From Paracoccaceae bacterium (GTDB lineage: Bacteria > Pseudomonadota > Alphaproteobacteria > Rhodobacterales > Rhodobacteraceae), in contig WFTU01000088.1 of NCBI GenBank assembly GCA_015485375.1, positions 1 through 5,905 of the forward strand: a stretch of 5,905 bases of DNA, given 5' to 3'. Within the stretch, counting starts at the first letter, position 1. Every line of letters starts with the position of its first letter. The translations under genes and the position numbers were made by a program. The notes under the pieces are model-generated. The model did no database searches and had not been told where the DNA came from. It saw only the letters and a list, made by a program, of their open reading frames with translations. Positions 5,766 through 5,905 of this stretch are shown piece after piece.

Positions 5766-5804
5766 CTCGCCCGCGCTTTTGCGCTCCTATGGCGAGAAAT
5801 TTTC
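5766..5804 (+). terminator. Weak terminator-like hairpin after lysR
   Basis: CTCGCC (5766-5771) pairs with GGCGAG (5791-5796). Inside it, GCGC-TTTT-GCGC (5773-5784) forms a second small hairpin, with unpaired bases TCCTAT between. The sequence after the stem is AAATTTTCCC, with only four Ts, so efficiency is doubtful. TTTTCCC also occurs just after the lysR stop (5754-5760). It lies between lysR and the next gene in the same direction. Confidence 0.4.
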
Positions 5805-5823
5805 CCAGACACGGATTTTAGCC

Positions 5824-5905
5824 ATGACCAACTCCGCCTATGCCACCCTGCTCGACCACCTGAAAACCACCGCTGCACTGGAACAGATCGGCGGGGTTCT
5901 GATGT
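5824..5905 (+). CDS. N-terminal fragment, probable M32 (Taq-type) carboxypeptidase
   Basis: The window ends 27 complete codons into this gene. The visible start reads MTNSAYATLLDHLKTTAALEQ followed by IGGVLM. Carboxypeptidase Taq proteins begin in the same way: a YAxLLxHL helix, then an ALxQIxGLLxWDQE stretch; the window stops just where the WDQE would come. M32 enzymes are cytoplasmic zinc carboxypeptidases of about 490-500 residues with an HEXXH site, which is not in view here. The ATG is preceded by ACGGA about 8 nt upstream. It lies 70 nt past lysR on the same strand, so readthrough or LysR control is possible. The family call rests on a short match and should be treated as probable. Confidence 0.6.
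   Translation, partial: MTNSAYATLLDHLKTTAALEQIGGVLM

Noticed and set aside
1..5905. A defence system, mobile element or CRISPR array
   Set aside because: I saw no transposase, integrase, nuclease or Cas-like protein, no spaced direct repeats of array length, and no terminal inverted repeats. The genes are chromosomal housekeeping and regulatory types.

Overview
This GC-rich window with compact coding looks like a chromosomal segment of an alphaproteobacterium. A Rhodobacterales (Roseobacter/Rhodobacter-type) host is most likely, judging from codon use, protein style and the pmbA-cysQ gene pair. That placement is inference, because no rRNA or marker gene is present. I see no CRISPR array, tRNA, insertion sequence, phage gene or toxin-antitoxin pair. 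Most of the window is ordinary housekeeping and regulatory content.

Layout, left to right. The first 30 bases may be the tail of an unidentified + strand gene. A strong intrinsic terminator with a UUCG loop (32-62) reads on the minus strand. It lies about 160 nt past the end of a 572-residue minus-strand gene (223-1941), which encodes an unusual regulator: a PAS-like region, a LuxR-type helix-turn-helix, and a C-terminal alpha/beta-hydrolase-like domain in which all three catalytic positions appear to be lost. A 179-nt divergent intergenic region holds a promoter candidate and a MerR-style dyad. Next comes a MerR-family gene of the Zn/Cd/Pb-sensing type (2121-2534, +). It converges, with a 12-nt gap, on a minus-strand two-gene operon: pmbA (tldE), the catalytically silent partner of the TldD/TldE protease, followed by an overlapping cysQ-like phosphatase of the inositol monophosphatase superfamily that starts with TTG.

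The pmbA/lysR divergent region (4657-4814) is dense. It has overlapping, oppositely oriented -10 hexamers, a perfect 13-bp palindrome beside them, and nested inverted repeats just ahead of a LysR-family gene (4815-5753, +; TTG start chosen by its ribosome binding site). After a weak terminator-like hairpin, the window ends in the first 27 codons of a gene that resembles an M32 (Taq-type) carboxypeptidase.

Three of the five complete genes are transcription regulators (LuxR-like, MerR, LysR), and none has its target visible with certainty. The most interesting items are the pseudo-hydrolase regulator, the MerR-type operator that points toward that regulator instead of toward a metal exporter, and the compact pmbA/lysR switch region.
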